Positions 9,009 through 18,955 of a DNA stretch of 38,568 nt are shown here, in pieces (position 1 is the first letter of the stretch; each line of letters begins with the position of its first letter). Made by a program: the position numbers and the translations under genes. Source of the DNA: Gammaproteobacteria bacterium (GTDB lineage Bacteria > Pseudomonadota > Gammaproteobacteria > Steroidobacterales > Woeseiaceae); the NCBI GenBank assembly GCA_009937505.1, contig JAACFJ010000027.1:1-38568 (forward strand). The letters are read 5' to 3'. Below the pieces are notes generated by a model. It was given only the letters and a program-made list of their open reading frames with translations, had not been told where the DNA came from and searched no databases.

Positions 9009-9266
9009 ATGGTTAGTATTCGTCTTTCGCGCGCTGGCGCGAAAAAGCGTCCTTTTTATCACTTGGTCGTTACCGACAGCCGCAATCGTCGGGATGGCCG
9101 CTATATCGAGCGTGTCGGTTTCTTCAACCCGGTTGGCCGGGAGCACGAGGAGAACCTGCGCATCGACCTCGAGCGCGTGGATTACTGGATCGGGCAGGGC
9201 GCCAGGCCCTCCGAGCGGGTTGCCTCGTTGTTGAAGTTGCATCGCAAGGCTGCAGCCAGCGCCTGA
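9009..9266 (+). CDS. rpsP: 30S ribosomal protein S16
   Basis: S16 is an assembly protein of the 30S subunit. From the ATG at 9009 the product has 85 residues and opens [10 protein letters not shown], the normal S16 N-terminus, followed by [19 protein letters not shown] and RVGFFNP. The frame stays open upstream to 8940, but that extension overlaps the promoter and has no S16 similarity, so the short start is chosen. First gene of the rpsP-rimM-trmD-rplS operon. Confidence 0.97.
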   Translation: MVSIRLSRAGAKKRPFYHLVVTDSRNRRDGRYIERVGFFNPVGREHEENLRIDLERVDYWIGQGARPSERVASLLKLHRKAAASA

Positions 9267-9306
9267 ACCCGAGTCCGGTCTGCAACGGCGGGCCGGAGAG
9301 TACAGT

Positions 9307-9816
9307 GTGACGGACGCTCTGACACAGCCGGTGATACTGGGCCGCATCGACGGCCTTTTCGGTGTCAGGGGTTGGATAAAGGTGTACTCGTACACCGAGC
9401 CGCGGGAAGCGGTGCTGAACTATAAGGACTGGTTGCTGGCCCGGGACGGGGACTGGCAACGGGTCGAGCTTGCGGACGGCAAGCGCCAGGGCAAGGCGGT
9501 CATTGCGCGTCTCGAGGGAATCGAAGACCGGGATGCCGCGGCAGAATTGATTGGCAGCGAGATCGGCGTCGATCGCGATGCGTTGCCGGAGCCGGAGGAA
9601 GGCCATTATTACTGGGCCGATCTCGAAGGCCTGACTGTTGTGCGCAGGGACGGGACCGACCTCGGCAAGGTGACCTATGTGATGGCCACCGGTGCGAACG
9701 ACGTGCTGGTCGTGGACGGTCCGGCTGAGCGATTGATTCCGTTCGTGCCGGGAACAGTGATACTCGACGTGGATCTCGCCGCGGGCGTCATCCGGGTCGA
9801 CTGGGAGTGGGACTGA
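9307..9816 (+). CDS. rimM: Ribosome maturation factor RimM
   Basis: RimM binds S19 and helps mature the head of the 30S subunit. The 169-residue product has the N-terminal RimM beta-barrel ([24 protein letters not shown]) and the C-terminal PRC-like barrel ([11 protein letters not shown], then [26 protein letters not shown]). The start is GTG at 9307, with GGAGAG ten bases upstream. It ends four bases before trmD, consistent with coupled translation in the operon. Confidence 0.97.
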   Translation: MTDALTQPVILGRIDGLFGVRGWIKVYSYTEPREAVLNYKDWLLARDGDWQRVELADGKRQGKAVIARLEGIEDRDAAAELIGSEIGVDRDALPEPEEGHYYWADLEGLTVVRRDGTDLGKVTYVMATGANDVLVVDGPAERLIPFVPGTVILDVDLAAGVIRVDWEWD

Positions 9817-9820
9817 CATC

Positions 9821-10567
9821 ATGCAGATTGCCGTTGTCAGCATTTTCCCGGAGATGGTCCGCACGGTGGCGGAACATGGCGTCGTCGGACGCGCGATGGA
9901 GCGGCAGCTTGCCGCTCTGCGGATCGAGGATCCGCGGGACTACGCGACCGATACGCACCGCACGGTTGACGACCGTCCGTATGGCGGCGGTCCGGGCATG
10001 GTGCTCAAATACCGGCCCGCGGTCGAGGCGATACGTGCGGCGCGCACTGCGTTGCCCGAGGGTAGCCCGGTGATTTACCTGTCGCCGTCTGGCCGGGCAT
10101 TCGACCAGGGCGAAGCGTCGCGGCTTTCGGCATTGCCGGGTATGATCCTGCTCGCCGGCCGTTACGAAGGCGTCGACGAGCGGTTGATCGAGGAAGAGGT
10201 GGACGAAGAGCTGTCGCTTGGCGATTTCGTATTGTCGGGCGGCGAGATAGCCGCAATGGCGGTAATCGATGCGGCGGTCCGTTTGCTGCCGGGAGTGCTC
10301 GGCGATGAGGACTCGGCGGTGCAGGATTCGTTTGTAGAGGGGTTGCTCGACTATCCCCACTACACGCGACCCGAGGAAATCGAGGGTCGCAGGGTGCCGG
10401 CAGTATTGTTGTCCGGTGATCATGCGCGCATAGCGCGTTGGCGTTACAAGCAGGCTCTGGGCCGCAGTTTCCTGAGGCGTCCGGACCTGGTGAAGAAATT
10501 GCAGCTGGGCCGCGAGCAGCAAGAGCTGCTCGACGAGTTCCTGAAAGAACAGGGTAGAGTGACATGA
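9821..10567 (+). CDS. trmD: tRNA (guanine37-N1)-methyltransferase
   Basis: TrmD methylates G37 next to the anticodon of tRNAs reading CNN codons, using SAM, and prevents +1 frameshifting. The 248-residue product starts with the family N-terminus (VVSIFPEM) and contains YGGGPGMV and the trefoil-knot SAM site: [11 protein letters not shown], followed by [13 protein letters not shown]-terminal helical domain has [11 protein letters not shown]. Its stop overlaps the rplS start by ATGA (10564-10567). Confidence 0.98.
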   Translation: MQIAVVSIFPEMVRTVAEHGVVGRAMERQLAALRIEDPRDYATDTHRTVDDRPYGGGPGMVLKYRPAVEAIRAARTALPEGSPVIYLSPSGRAFDQGEASRLSALPGMILLAGRYEGVDERLIEEEVDEELSLGDFVLSGGEIAAMAVIDAAVRLLPGVLGDEDSAVQDSFVEGLLDYPHYTRPEEIEGRRVPAVLLSGDHARIARWRYKQALGRSFLRRPDLVKKLQLGREQQELLDEFLKEQGRVT

Positions 10568-10908
10568 GCAAGATTATCGAAGCGATCGAACAGGAACAGA
10601 TGAACAAGGAATTCCCCGAGTTTTCGCCGGGGGATACGATCATCGTCCAGGTGAAGGTCAGGGAGGGCACCCGCGAGCGCCTGCAGGCATTCGAAGGCAT
10701 CGTCATTGCCAAGCGCAATCGCGGCCTGAATTCCTCGTTTACGGTGCGCAAGATCTCCCATGGCGAAGGCGTCGAACGCGTGTTTCAGACCTACAGCCCG
10801 ACCGTGGATTCCATCAAGGTCAAGCGCCGCGGCGACGTTCGTCGTGCCAAGCTGTATTACCTGCGCGGGCGCACGGGCAAGGCCGCGCGTATCAAGGAAA
10901 AAATCTAG
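10564..10908 (+). CDS. rplS: 50S ribosomal protein L19
   Basis: L19 sits at the 30S-50S interface. The 114-residue product is of normal length and has [30 protein letters not shown] and [16 protein letters not shown], all diagnostic. It overlaps trmD by four bases and is the last gene of the operon. Confidence 0.98.
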   Translation: MSKIIEAIEQEQMNKEFPEFSPGDTIIVQVKVREGTRERLQAFEGIVIAKRNRGLNSSFTVRKISHGEGVERVFQTYSPTVDSIKVKRRGDVRRAKLYYLRGRTGKAARIKEKI

Positions 10909-10916
10909 GAAATACC

Positions 10917-10935
10917 GTGCCGCGGGCGGCGGCAC
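10917..10935 (+). terminator. Strong hairpin after rplS
   Basis: GTGCCGC (10917-10923), a GGGCG loop and GCGGCAC (10929-10935) form a perfect 7-bp GC-rich stem 8 bases after the rplS stop. No U-tract follows, so it may stabilise the 3' end or need Rho. CACAG/CTGTG (10933-10937 / 10946-10950) gives an overlapping alternative pairing. Confidence 0.4.
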
Positions 10936-11023
10936 AGTTCCAAATCTGTGGCCGATTCCACATAATTGTTGGCTGCAGGTCGGTTAGCCTGAACCTATTC
11001 GCTTGGGCCGGGTCTTTCGTGGC

Positions 11024-11896
11024 ATGAGATCGATTATTCGAAGAACTCAGGGCAGCGCTCTGCTGCTCGCATTCGCCAGCCTGTGGCTCGGCGGATGCGC
11101 CGCTATGATGTCCTCCGCCGCAAGCGGCCTTGCCGACAATCTGTCGAGCGCCATTCTCAACCAGGACGATCCCGAGACCGTCCGGGCCGGGGCGCCGTCC
11201 TATATGCTGCTGCTTGACAGCTTCCTCGAGGGCGATCCGGACAATCCCCAATTGCTGGCCTCGGCGGCGACGCTTTATGCGTCCTACGGGGCGGTATTCG
11301 CGGACGATCCGGCACGCGCATCCAGGCTCACGACGCGCGCGCGCAATTACGCACAGGATGCCATGTGCGAATCGTACGCGCCTGCCTGCGGCTGGCCGGA
11401 CGCCAGCTATGACGAGTTCGTGGCATCGCTTGACGGCGTTTCCGGCAAGCAGTCCGACTACCTGTATACCTACGGTTTTGCGACCCTTGCGTACCTGCGA
11501 GCACACAGCGACGACTGGAATTCGCTCGCGGAACTGCCGCAGGCCGAAGCGCTTTTTGATCGCTATCTCGAAATTGCAGGCGACGATGTAGACGGCACGG
11601 TGCATACCTACATGGGAATATTGCTGACGTTGCGGCCTCCGTCGCTGGGCGGCAAGCCCGAGGAGGCGCGCGAGCACTTCGAGAAGGCGATCGCGATGTC
11701 GGACGGCAGGGACCTGAGCGCGAAAGTGGAATACGCGAAGGGTTACGCAAAGCTTCTCTACGAGCGGGAACTCCACGATCGACTGCTCGGCGAAGTCATG
11801 GAGGCGAGTCCCTATGCCGACGGACTGACGCTGAGTAACGTCATGGCCAAGGAAGAAGCCGAACAGCTCATGGCCGAAGCGGACGACTATTTCTGA
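11024..11896 (+). CDS. TatT-type TPR lipoprotein of a TRAP transporter
   Basis: Lipoprotein of 290 residues that resembles the TRAP-associated TatT family (first described for Treponema pallidum Tp0956). An Arg-rich start and hydrophobic helix end in the lipobox LGGC (Cys25). The rest is helical with TPR-like repeats, for example YATYLEIAG-like and REHFEKAIAMSDGRDL segments. The ATG at 11024 gives a proper signal peptide. An upstream TTG at 11003 would add seven residues and is less likely. The next three genes encode DctP, DctQ and DctM, so it probably acts in the periplasm as a partner of the binding protein, perhaps for a hydrophobic ligand. Confidence 0.85.
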   Translation: MRSIIRRTQGSALLLAFASLWLGGCAAMMSSAASGLADNLSSAILNQDDPETVRAGAPSYMLLLDSFLEGDPDNPQLLASAATLYASYGAVFADDPARASRLTTRARNYAQDAMCESYAPACGWPDASYDEFVASLDGVSGKQSDYLYTYGFATLAYLRAHSDDWNSLAELPQAEALFDRYLEIAGDDVDGTVHTYMGILLTLRPPSLGGKPEEAREHFEKAIAMSDGRDLSAKVEYAKGYAKLLYERELHDRLLGEVMEASPYADGLTLSNVMAKEEAEQLMAEADDYF

Positions 11897-11922
11897 TCGG
11901 AACCTGGACAGGTGCACGACCA

Positions 11923-12936
11923 ATGAAAAAATTTCTGATTGCTTTTATCGCCCTCACCTTGGGCAGCGTGGCGAGCGCCGCCACCCTGAAGATTGCCACG
12001 GTAACGCCCGAGGGCTCGCAGTGGATGAAGGACATGCGCGACAGCGCCAAAGAAATCAAGGAGCGCACTGACGGCCGCGTTCAGATCAAGTATTACGGCG
12101 GCGGTGTGATGGGCAATGACACCAAGGTACTCGGCAAGATACGCATTGGCGCGCTTCAGGGAGGCGCGTTTACGCCCGCGGCGCTGGCCGATAGCTATCC
12201 CAACCTGAACATCTACGGCATGCCGCTGGTATTCGATTCCGAAGAAGAGGCGGCCTACGTTCGAGAGCGACTCGACGGCAAGCTACAGGAAGGTCTCGAG
12301 GCTGCCGGTTTCGTCAACTTCGGCTTTGCCTCCGGCGGCTTCGCCATTGTCATGTCGAATACTCCGGTCAAGAGCCTTGAAGACCTAAAGGGCAAGCGCG
12401 TTTGGGTGCCCGAGGGCGACAGTATCAGCTATGCTTCGATGGAGGCGTTGTCACTTGCGCCCGTTACGCTGCCGCTCACAGACGTCCTGACAGGGCTGCA
12501 AACCGGACTGATCGATATCGTCGCCATGTCCCCGATCGGCGCGCTGGTATTGCAGTGGCACACGAAGATCAAGTATGTCACCGAGATCCCGCTCGTTTAC
12601 ACGGTTGGATTCATGGCGATTGACAGGCGCGCGTTCAGCAAGCTGAGCGACGCGGATCAGCAAATCGTGCGCGAAGTTATGAAGAAGACTTACAAAAATT
12701 TCGACCGCGTGAATCTCGAGGACAACCGCGAAGCGCGAGATGCGCTCCTGAATACCGGCATAGAGAGTGTTGCGTTCGACGCTCAGGAAGTTGCGAGGTT
12801 GCGCGAACGGCTCCTCGAATCCAACCGGCGCCTCGGCGCGAAGGGCGCATTCGACATGGCGCTCTACGACGAGATGATGGGCTACGTGGAGGAATACCGG
12901 GAAGCAGATAGCGAAGCGGTGGCCGGATCGCAGTGA
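11923..12936 (+). CDS. dctP: TRAP transporter periplasmic substrate-binding protein (DctP family, TatP-like)
   Basis: Periplasmic solute receptor of 337 residues that hands its ligand to DctQM. A Sec signal peptide ends near ASAA (about residue 20), and the mature protein starts LKIATVTPEGS, typical of the family. The conserved hinge region reads LKGKRVWVPEGD: in SiaP-like proteins the corresponding motif contains the Arg that binds the ligand carboxylate, and here Trp occupies that place. Together with the TatT neighbour this suggests a ligand other than a simple carboxylate. The stop overlaps the GTG of dctQ by four bases. Confidence 0.93.
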   Translation: MKKFLIAFIALTLGSVASAATLKIATVTPEGSQWMKDMRDSAKEIKERTDGRVQIKYYGGGVMGNDTKVLGKIRIGALQGGAFTPAALADSYPNLNIYGMPLVFDSEEEAAYVRERLDGKLQEGLEAAGFVNFGFASGGFAIVMSNTPVKSLEDLKGKRVWVPEGDSISYASMEALSLAPVTLPLTDVLTGLQTGLIDIVAMSPIGALVLQWHTKIKYVTEIPLVYTVGFMAIDRRAFSKLSDADQQIVREVMKKTYKNFDRVNLEDNREARDALLNTGIESVAFDAQEVARLRERLLESNRRLGAKGAFDMALYDEMMGYVEEYREADSEAVAGSQ

Positions 12937-13454
12937 GTCACGGCATCCTGTCCTTGCTGGCCCGGCTGGAGCGATTCGGCAAGCTGGCGGAAAACGCGGC
13001 GCTGGTTGTCTTGCTTGGATCTCTGGTCCTGCTGGCCGTCGGCCAGATCATCCTCAGAGAAGTATTCGAGACCGGATTCTTCCGGGCCGACGAACTGATC
13101 AAACTGCTCGTCCTCTGGCTGGCCATGGTCGGCTCGATCGCGGCTACGCGAGACAATCGCCATATCCGGATCGATGCGTTGTCGCACTTGCTGCCCGACA
13201 CCGCGGTAACCGCAATCCGACTGTTCGTTGATGTGTTCGCGGCGATCGTCTGCGGCGTGGTCGCCTGGCAGGCCTGGCGATACCTGCAGCTGGAAATCGA
13301 ATTCGAAGATACGGTGTTAATCGATGTGCCAGCGTGGATTGCACACGCCATTGTGCCGGGCGCGTTTGCATTGATGAGCTACCAGTTTGCTGTTTCTGTC
13401 ATACGCGAAATCTTCCTGATGGCGACGGGCAGGAAGAGGCAGGCGATTTCATGA
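12933..13454 (+). CDS. dctQ: TRAP transporter small membrane subunit DctQ
   Basis: Small integral-membrane subunit of 173 residues with four predicted helices. Features of the family are the second helix motif FRADELIKLLVLWLAMVGS followed by RHIRIDALS. The GTG start at 12933 overlaps the dctP stop, and the TGA stop overlaps the dctM ATG (13451-13454), a fully coupled dctPQM unit. Confidence 0.93.
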   Translation: MSHGILSLLARLERFGKLAENAALVVLLGSLVLLAVGQIILREVFETGFFRADELIKLLVLWLAMVGSIAATRDNRHIRIDALSHLLPDTAVTAIRLFVDVFAAIVCGVVAWQAWRYLQLEIEFEDTVLIDVPAWIAHAIVPGAFALMSYQFAVSVIREIFLMATGRKRQAIS

Positions 13455-14710
13455 TAGCGCTCACGGTGATTCTTGCCTTGCTCGCGATACTCGGTGCGCC
13501 CCTGTTTGCCGTGATCGCGACCAGCGCCATGCTGGGGTTTCAGCGCGACGAAACGGACCTAATGAATATCGCGCTGGAGGTCCTGAGCATCGCCGACCTG
13601 CCGTTCCTGGCCGCAATACCGTTATTCACTTTCGCCGGCTACCTGCTCAGCGAGAGCAATGCACCTCGCCGTCTCGTAAGGCTGACGGATGCATTGCTCG
13701 GCTGGATGCCGGGCGGCCTCGCGCTCGTATCGCTGGCCGCGTGCGCGTTTTTCACGGCGTTCACGGGAGCATCCGGCGTCACGATTATTGCGCTGGGCGC
13801 CATACTGTATCCGGCGCTGCAGCAGGACGGCTATCCGGACAAGTTCAATCTCGGGCTCGTTACTTCGTCAGGCAGCCTCGGCCTGTTGTTCGCGCCGTCG
13901 CTGCCGCTGATTCTGTACGGGGTCATCGCCGAAGTTTCCATCGACTACCTGTTTCTGGCGGGCATCCTGCCAGGTTTGCTCATGCTGGTGATGCTGTCGG
14001 GTTGGAGTCTGTTCGTGAGCCGCAGCAGTCCGAAGGTGCTGCAGAAGTTCTCGATGCGCGAGTTCGGCCGTGCAGTTCGGGAAACGGCCTGGGAAATCCC
14101 GTTGCCGCTGGTTGTTCTCGGTGGCATCTACTCGGGGTTCCTGGCGGTATCCGAAGCGGCAGCCATCACGGCGCTTTACGTGTTCGTTGTCGAGGTCCTG
14201 ATACACCGCGAGATACGCTTTTCGGAACTGCCGCGGATAATCCGTGAATCCATGGTGCTGGTCGGCGGCATACTCGCCATACTCGGCGTTTCTCTTGCTT
14301 CGACCAACTACATGATCAGCGCCGGCGTGCCCCAGGAGCTGCTCGCCTCAGTGTCCGGGCTGGTATCCAGCCAGACCACCTTCCTCGTGTTGCTGCTCGT
14401 GTTCCTGCTGGTCCTCGGCGCACTGATCGACATCTTCTCGGCGATCGTCCTCGTCGTGCCGCTGATCCTGCCGATCGCTGCGGCATACAATGTCGACCCT
14501 GTGCACCTTGGCATCGTATTTCTTGCGGCTATGCAGCTCGGCTACATGACGCCGCCGGTCGGCCTGAACCTGTTCATTGCGAGCTACCGCTTCGAGAAAC
14601 CGATCATGCACGTCTATTCGGCCACGTTCCCGTTCCTGGTCATCCTGATGTTGTCGGTGCTGGTCATCACGTTCTGGCCGGGATTGTCGCTATTTCTGGT
14701 ACCGGGGTAG
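13451..14710 (+). CDS. dctM: TRAP transporter large membrane subunit DctM
   Basis: Permease of 419 residues, ion-coupled and polytopic (about 11-12 helices). Diagnostic stretches are IPLFTFAGYLLS, FFTAFTGASGVTIIALG, SSGSLGLLFAPSLPLILYG and QLGYMTPPVGLNLF. The frame is open further upstream to 13334, but the family N-terminus MIALTVILALLAI starts at 13451, where ATGA overlaps the dctQ stop; this start is preferred. Last gene of the TatT-DctPQM unit. Confidence 0.95.
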   Translation: MIALTVILALLAILGAPLFAVIATSAMLGFQRDETDLMNIALEVLSIADLPFLAAIPLFTFAGYLLSESNAPRRLVRLTDALLGWMPGGLALVSLAACAFFTAFTGASGVTIIALGAILYPALQQDGYPDKFNLGLVTSSGSLGLLFAPSLPLILYGVIAEVSIDYLFLAGILPGLLMLVMLSGWSLFVSRSSPKVLQKFSMREFGRAVRETAWEIPLPLVVLGGIYSGFLAVSEAAAITALYVFVVEVLIHREIRFSELPRIIRESMVLVGGILAILGVSLASTNYMISAGVPQELLASVSGLVSSQTTFLVLLLVFLLVLGALIDIFSAIVLVVPLILPIAAAYNVDPVHLGIVFLAAMQLGYMTPPVGLNLFIASYRFEKPIMHVYSATFPFLVILMLSVLVITFWPGLSLFLVPG

Positions 14711-14794
14711 GCACGCTGGCCGGTCGAACGGTCACAGCGTAAACTACAGTTTGACGCGGCGATTCCTGCAAACGCGTCAGGAGATCTTAATTCC

Positions 14795-16648
14795 ATGAAA
14801 AAACGAAATCTGCTGGTCAGGGTGCTGTCCGGAATCTGGAGTGGTATCGACAGTTTTCGCAAGGTATTGCACCTGTTGCTGCTGCTTTTCGTGTTTGCGA
14901 TATTTGTCGGTGCGCTGTCGGGAACGACGCCCATGCTGCCGGATCGTGCGGCGTTGACGATCAAGCCCGTGGGAGTAATCGTCGAGGAGCTCGAGGGTGA
15001 TCCTTTCGATCGTGCGGTCGCCGAGCTGCTGGACGAGGCGCAGCCACAAACCGTGTTGCAGGATATCGTCGACGCACTCGAGTATGCGAGCGATGATGAA
15101 CGCATTGGCGCGGTCCACATCGAGCTCAGCTCGCTGGGTGGAGCAGGCCTGCCCAAGTTGCAGCGCATCGCCCGCGCCATCGAGGATTTCAAGGTGTCCG
15201 GAAAACCCGTCATCGCCAGCGCCGATTTCATGACGCAGCAGGCTTACTTCATCGCGGCGCACGCGGACGAGGTCTATCTCCATCCGCAGGGCGGCGTATT
15301 GCTGCAGGGTTACGGTCGTTTCCGGAGCTATTTCAGCGATGCGATCGAGAAGCTCAAACTCGACTGGAATATATTCAAGGTCGGCACCTACAAGTCGGCC
15401 GTCGAGCCTTTCGAGCGCATGGATATGTCCGAGGCGGACCGCGAGGCTTCGCTCAACCTGATCAATCAGTTATGGGGAACCTATCTCGAAGACGTTGCTG
15501 CTGCCAGGGAGCTGAGCGTCGCAGAGATGCGAGAATATACGGACAAGTACACCGACGTCGTTGCTGCGGCCGATGGTGACCTTGCGCAGGCCGCCAAGGA
15601 CTACAATCTCGTCGACGAGTTGATGACTCGTACCCAGCTTCGCGAACTGCTCATCGGCTATGTCGGCACGGACGAGGATTCGGAAGTCGACCACAGTGCG
15701 ATCGGCATGCTCGAGTACCTTGCCCATGAAGACATGCTCAATGGTGAACAGGTTGCCGATGAGAACATCGGTATCATCATAGCTTCCGGCGCTATCCAGT
15801 CAGGCACGCAGCCGCCGGGTGCGATCGGTGCCGATTCGACAGCACAATTGCTGCGGCGTGCGCGGGACGACGAGTCCGTCAAGGCTGTCGTGTTGCGCGT
15901 GGACAGCCCGGGGGGTAGTGCTTTTGCCTCCGACGTGATCGCCAACGAGATCGCCGCACTTCAGGATGCCGGGAAGCCGGTCGTAGCCTCGATGAGCAGC
16001 GTGGCGGCATCCGGGGGTTACTGGATCTCTGTCGGCGCGGATCGCATATTCGCCAATCCGATGACCATCACGGGATCGATCGGCATTTTCGGCATGATAC
16101 CCACTTACCAGCGCACGGCGGCCCACCTGGGCATCGCAAATGACGGTATCGGCTCGACGCCGTTGTCCGGCCAGTTGCGTCCGAACCGCGCGATGACGGA
16201 TGACTCGAAGCGCCTTGTGCAACTGGTTATCGAGGAAGGTTACGACGACTTCATCGGCCGCGTTGCGACCTATCGCGGCATGGACAAGGGCGAGGTCGAT
16301 GTTGTCGGCCAGGGGCGCGTATGGACCGGCGCAGACGCACTCAGTCACGGTCTCGTCGACGAACTGGGCGGGCTCGAAGATGCTATCGCGTTTGCGGCAG
16401 AGCTGGTCGATATTGCGGAGGATGAGTATGGGCGGAAATCGATCACGATTGAATTGTCGCCTACGGAACAGATGATTGTGGATATGCTCGGAACTGCGAA
16501 GAGTCTCGGATTACAGCTCGACTTCCTGAAATCAGAGCCGTCGTCGCTGCAGAAAATTGCCCGCGGGCTGGAGGAAGCCCTGGCGCCTCTGACGAAATTC
16601 GACGACCCGAAAGGCGTCTACGCGCACTGTCTCTGCGAGATCGATTGA
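14795..16648 (+). CDS. sppA: Signal peptide peptidase SppA (67 kDa type)
   Basis: Membrane-anchored serine protease that degrades cleaved signal peptides in the periplasm. The 617-residue product has an N-terminal membrane helix (about residues 25-45) and two tandem S49 domains, as in E. coli SppA. The catalytic lysine is K200 in GTYKSAVEPFERM and the nucleophile is S406 in SSVAASGGYW, close to the E. coli positions (K209, S409). An AGGAGAT site precedes the ATG. It converges on tdh with only four bases between the stops. Confidence 0.97.
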   Translation: MKKRNLLVRVLSGIWSGIDSFRKVLHLLLLLFVFAIFVGALSGTTPMLPDRAALTIKPVGVIVEELEGDPFDRAVAELLDEAQPQTVLQDIVDALEYASDDERIGAVHIELSSLGGAGLPKLQRIARAIEDFKVSGKPVIASADFMTQQAYFIAAHADEVYLHPQGGVLLQGYGRFRSYFSDAIEKLKLDWNIFKVGTYKSAVEPFERMDMSEADREASLNLINQLWGTYLEDVAAARELSVAEMREYTDKYTDVVAAADGDLAQAAKDYNLVDELMTRTQLRELLIGYVGTDEDSEVDHSAIGMLEYLAHEDMLNGEQVADENIGIIIASGAIQSGTQPPGAIGADSTAQLLRRARDDESVKAVVLRVDSPGGSAFASDVIANEIAALQDAGKPVVASMSSVAASGGYWISVGADRIFANPMTITGSIGIFGMIPTYQRTAAHLGIANDGIGSTPLSGQLRPNRAMTDDSKRLVQLVIEEGYDDFIGRVATYRGMDKGEVDVVGQGRVWTGADALSHGLVDELGGLEDAIAFAAELVDIAEDEYGRKSITIELSPTEQMIVDMLGTAKSLGLQLDFLKSEPSSLQKIARGLEEALAPLTKFDDPKGVYAHCLCEID

Positions 16649-16652
16649 CACC

Positions 16653-17678
16653 CTAGTTCCAGTGCAGGATAACCTTGCCGGACTGCCCCGATTCCATTAG
16701 TTGGAAAGCGGGCTCGAAGTCGTCGATGCCGAAGTGATGGGTGATGACCGGCTCGATATTCAGCCCGCTCTGCAGCATGCTGGACATCTTGTACCAGGTC
16801 TCGAACATCTCCCGGCCGTAGATGCCCTTCAGGATCAGGCCCTTGAAGATCACGTGGTTCCAGTCGATGGCGGTATCGTCCGGCGGGATACCCAGGAGTG
16901 CAACCTTGCCGCCGTGATGCATCGTGCGTAGCAGGTCGCGAAACGCGGCCGGGTTGCCCGACATCTCCATGCCGACATCGAATCCTTCTTCCATGCCGAG
17001 TGCCTGCATGGTGTCGTCGATGGAATCCCGCGTGACGTTAAGCGCCGCTGAGGCGCCCATCTTTCGGGCGAGATCCAGCCGATAGTCGTTGACGTCCGTA
17101 ATGACGATGTGACGCGCACCGGCATAGCGCGCGATAGCCACGGCCATGATGCCAATCGGTCCCGCGCCCGTTATCAATACATCCTCACCAACAAGATCGA
17201 ACGACAGGGCGGTGTGAGTTGCGTTGCCGAATGGATCCAGTATTGCCGCCATATCGTCCGTGACGGCTTCCGGCAGCTTGAACACGTTGAACGCCGGTAC
17301 GGCGAGATACTCAGCAAATGCGCCGGGCCGGTTTACACCCACGCCCTTCGTGTTCATGCAGAGATGTCGGCGGCCGGCACGACAGTTTCTGCAGACGCCG
17401 CACGTGATGTGGCCTTCCGCGGACACGCGATCACCCGGCTCGAACCCCCTGACCTCGATGCCGCACTCGACGATCGTCCCCGAAAATTCGTGGCCGACGG
17501 CCAGCGGGACGGGAATGGTATGTTGCGCCCAGTCATCCCATTGATAGATGTGGATATCGGTACCGCAGATCGCACTGCGGTTGACGCGTATGAGGACGTC
17601 GTTGTGCCCGACCGCAGGCTTCGGGATGTCCTGCATCCAGATGCCGCGCTCCGGTTTTGCCTTGACCAGTGCTTTCAT
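16653..17678 (-). CDS. tdh: L-threonine 3-dehydrogenase
   Basis: Zinc-dependent medium-chain dehydrogenase that oxidises threonine with NAD+ to 2-amino-3-ketobutyrate. The 341-residue product matches family length exactly. The catalytic zinc motif is [13 protein letters not shown] followed by GHEFSG, the structural zinc site is [15 protein letters not shown], and the Rossmann motif is GAGPIGIMA. Its ATG overlaps the kbl stop by one base (TGATG), so both enzymes of the pathway are translated together. Confidence 0.98.
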   Translation of the reverse strand: MKALVKAKPERGIWMQDIPKPAVGHNDVLIRVNRSAICGTDIHIYQWDDWAQHTIPVPLAVGHEFSGTIVECGIEVRGFEPGDRVSAEGHITCGVCRNCRAGRRHLCMNTKGVGVNRPGAFAEYLAVPAFNVFKLPEAVTDDMAAILDPFGNATHTALSFDLVGEDVLITGAGPIGIMAVAIARYAGARHIVITDVNDYRLDLARKMGASAALNVTRDSIDDTMQALGMEEGFDVGMEMSGNPAAFRDLLRTMHHGGKVALLGIPPDDTAIDWNHVIFKGLILKGIYGREMFETWYKMSSMLQSGLNIEPVITHHFGIDDFEPAFQLMESGQSGKVILHWN

Positions 17679-18874
17679 CAGTTGATCACTCCGAGTTCCT
17701 GGCCCACCGCGGTGAAGGCATCGACCGCCTGGTCGAGCTGCTGCCGGGTGATACCGGCAGACATCTGCGTACGGATACGTGCCTCGCCTTTGGGTACCAC
17801 CGGGAACGAGAATCCGATTACGTAGATGCCGCGGTCGAGCAAGCGGTCGGCCATTTCGGTTGCGAGCTTCGCGTCGCCGAGCATGACGGGAATGATGGGA
17901 TGCTCGCCCGGGATCATTTCGAAACCCCGTTCTTCCATCTTGCTGCGGAAATAACGTGCGTTTTCGTGCAGCTGTTGGGCCAGGGAATTGTCCCGTTCGA
18001 GCAGATCCAGAACGGCGATCGATGCCGCCGCGATGACCGGCGCAACCGAGTTGGAAAACAGGTAGGGCCGCGAACGTTGGCGCAGCCAGCCGACGATCTC
18101 CTTGCGCCCGGACGTGAATCCACCGGACGCACCGCCGAGGGCCTTGCCGAGGGTGCCGGTGATGATGTCGATGCGGCCCTTGACGCCACGGTACTCATGG
18201 GTACCGCGCCCCGTATCCCCGAGGAAGCCGGTGGCGTGGCAGTCATCGATCATGGTGAGCGCGTCGAATTCGTCGGCGAGCGCGCATATCTCCTGCAGGT
18301 TCGCGATCGTCCCGTCCATGGAGAATACGCCGTCCGTCACGATTAGTTTGGCGCTGGCGTCGGCCGATTCGAGCTGGGTGCGAAGGTCCTGCATGTCATT
18401 GTGCTGGTACCGCAATCGCTGTGCCTTGCAGAGGCGGATGCCGTCGATGATGCTGGCGTGGTTCAGGGCGTCGCTGATCACCGCGTCTTCGGGCCCGAGG
18501 ATGGTTTCGAACAAGCCGCCGTTGGCATCGAAGCACGAGGGATAGAGGATCGTGTCCTCGGTACCCAGGAAATTGCTGATACGTGCCTCGAGCTCCTTGT
18601 GAATGGTCTGGGTGCCGCAGATGAAACGGACCGATGCCATACCGTAGCCGAATTCGTCGAGTGCATTGTGTGCGGCGGCGACCACCTCGGGATGATTGGC
18701 GAGCCCCAGGTAGTTGTTGGCGCAGAGATTCAACACATGCTTGCTACTGCCGTTCATGCGCACGTCGATATCGGCCTGTTGCGGGCCGCTGATCAGTCGC
18801 TCGGACTTGAACAGACCCTGCTCACGGAGCGCTTCTGTCTGCTCGGCAAGAGACGCGAGAAAAGTTTCCGGCAT
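17678..18874 (-). CDS. kbl: 2-amino-3-ketobutyrate CoA ligase (glycine C-acetyltransferase)
   Basis: PLP enzyme that cleaves 2-amino-3-ketobutyrate with CoA to glycine and acetyl-CoA. Motifs include [30 protein letters not shown] and the PLP-lysine stretch [14 protein letters not shown]. The start at 18874 (MPETFL) has GAGGG seven bases upstream and gives 398 residues, the length of E. coli Kbl. A TTG at 18904 would add ten residues and lacks support. First gene of kbl-tdh, divergent from putA. Confidence 0.97.
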   Translation of the reverse strand: MPETFLASLAEQTEALREQGLFKSERLISGPQQADIDVRMNGSSKHVLNLCANNYLGLANHPEVVAAAHNALDEFGYGMASVRFICGTQTIHKELEARISNFLGTEDTILYPSCFDANGGLFETILGPEDAVISDALNHASIIDGIRLCKAQRLRYQHNDMQDLRTQLESADASAKLIVTDGVFSMDGTIANLQEICALADEFDALTMIDDCHATGFLGDTGRGTHEYRGVKGRIDIITGTLGKALGGASGGFTSGRKEIVGWLRQRSRPYLFSNSVAPVIAAASIAVLDLLERDNSLAQQLHENARYFRSKMEERGFEMIPGEHPIIPVMLGDAKLATEMADRLLDRGIYVIGFSFPVVPKGEARIRTQMSAGITRQQLDQAVDAFTAVGQELGVIN

Positions 18875-18955
18875 GGGATTGCCCTCGACCAAGAAAGGTC
18901 GCAAAGTATATCAGGACGCCCATAACACTAACGATACCAACGGGTGGGTATATCC

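Noticed and set aside
10892-11923. 343-codon open frame antisense to the TatT lipoprotein
   Set aside because: No similarity recognised; the plus-strand frame has a lipobox and fits the dct operon.
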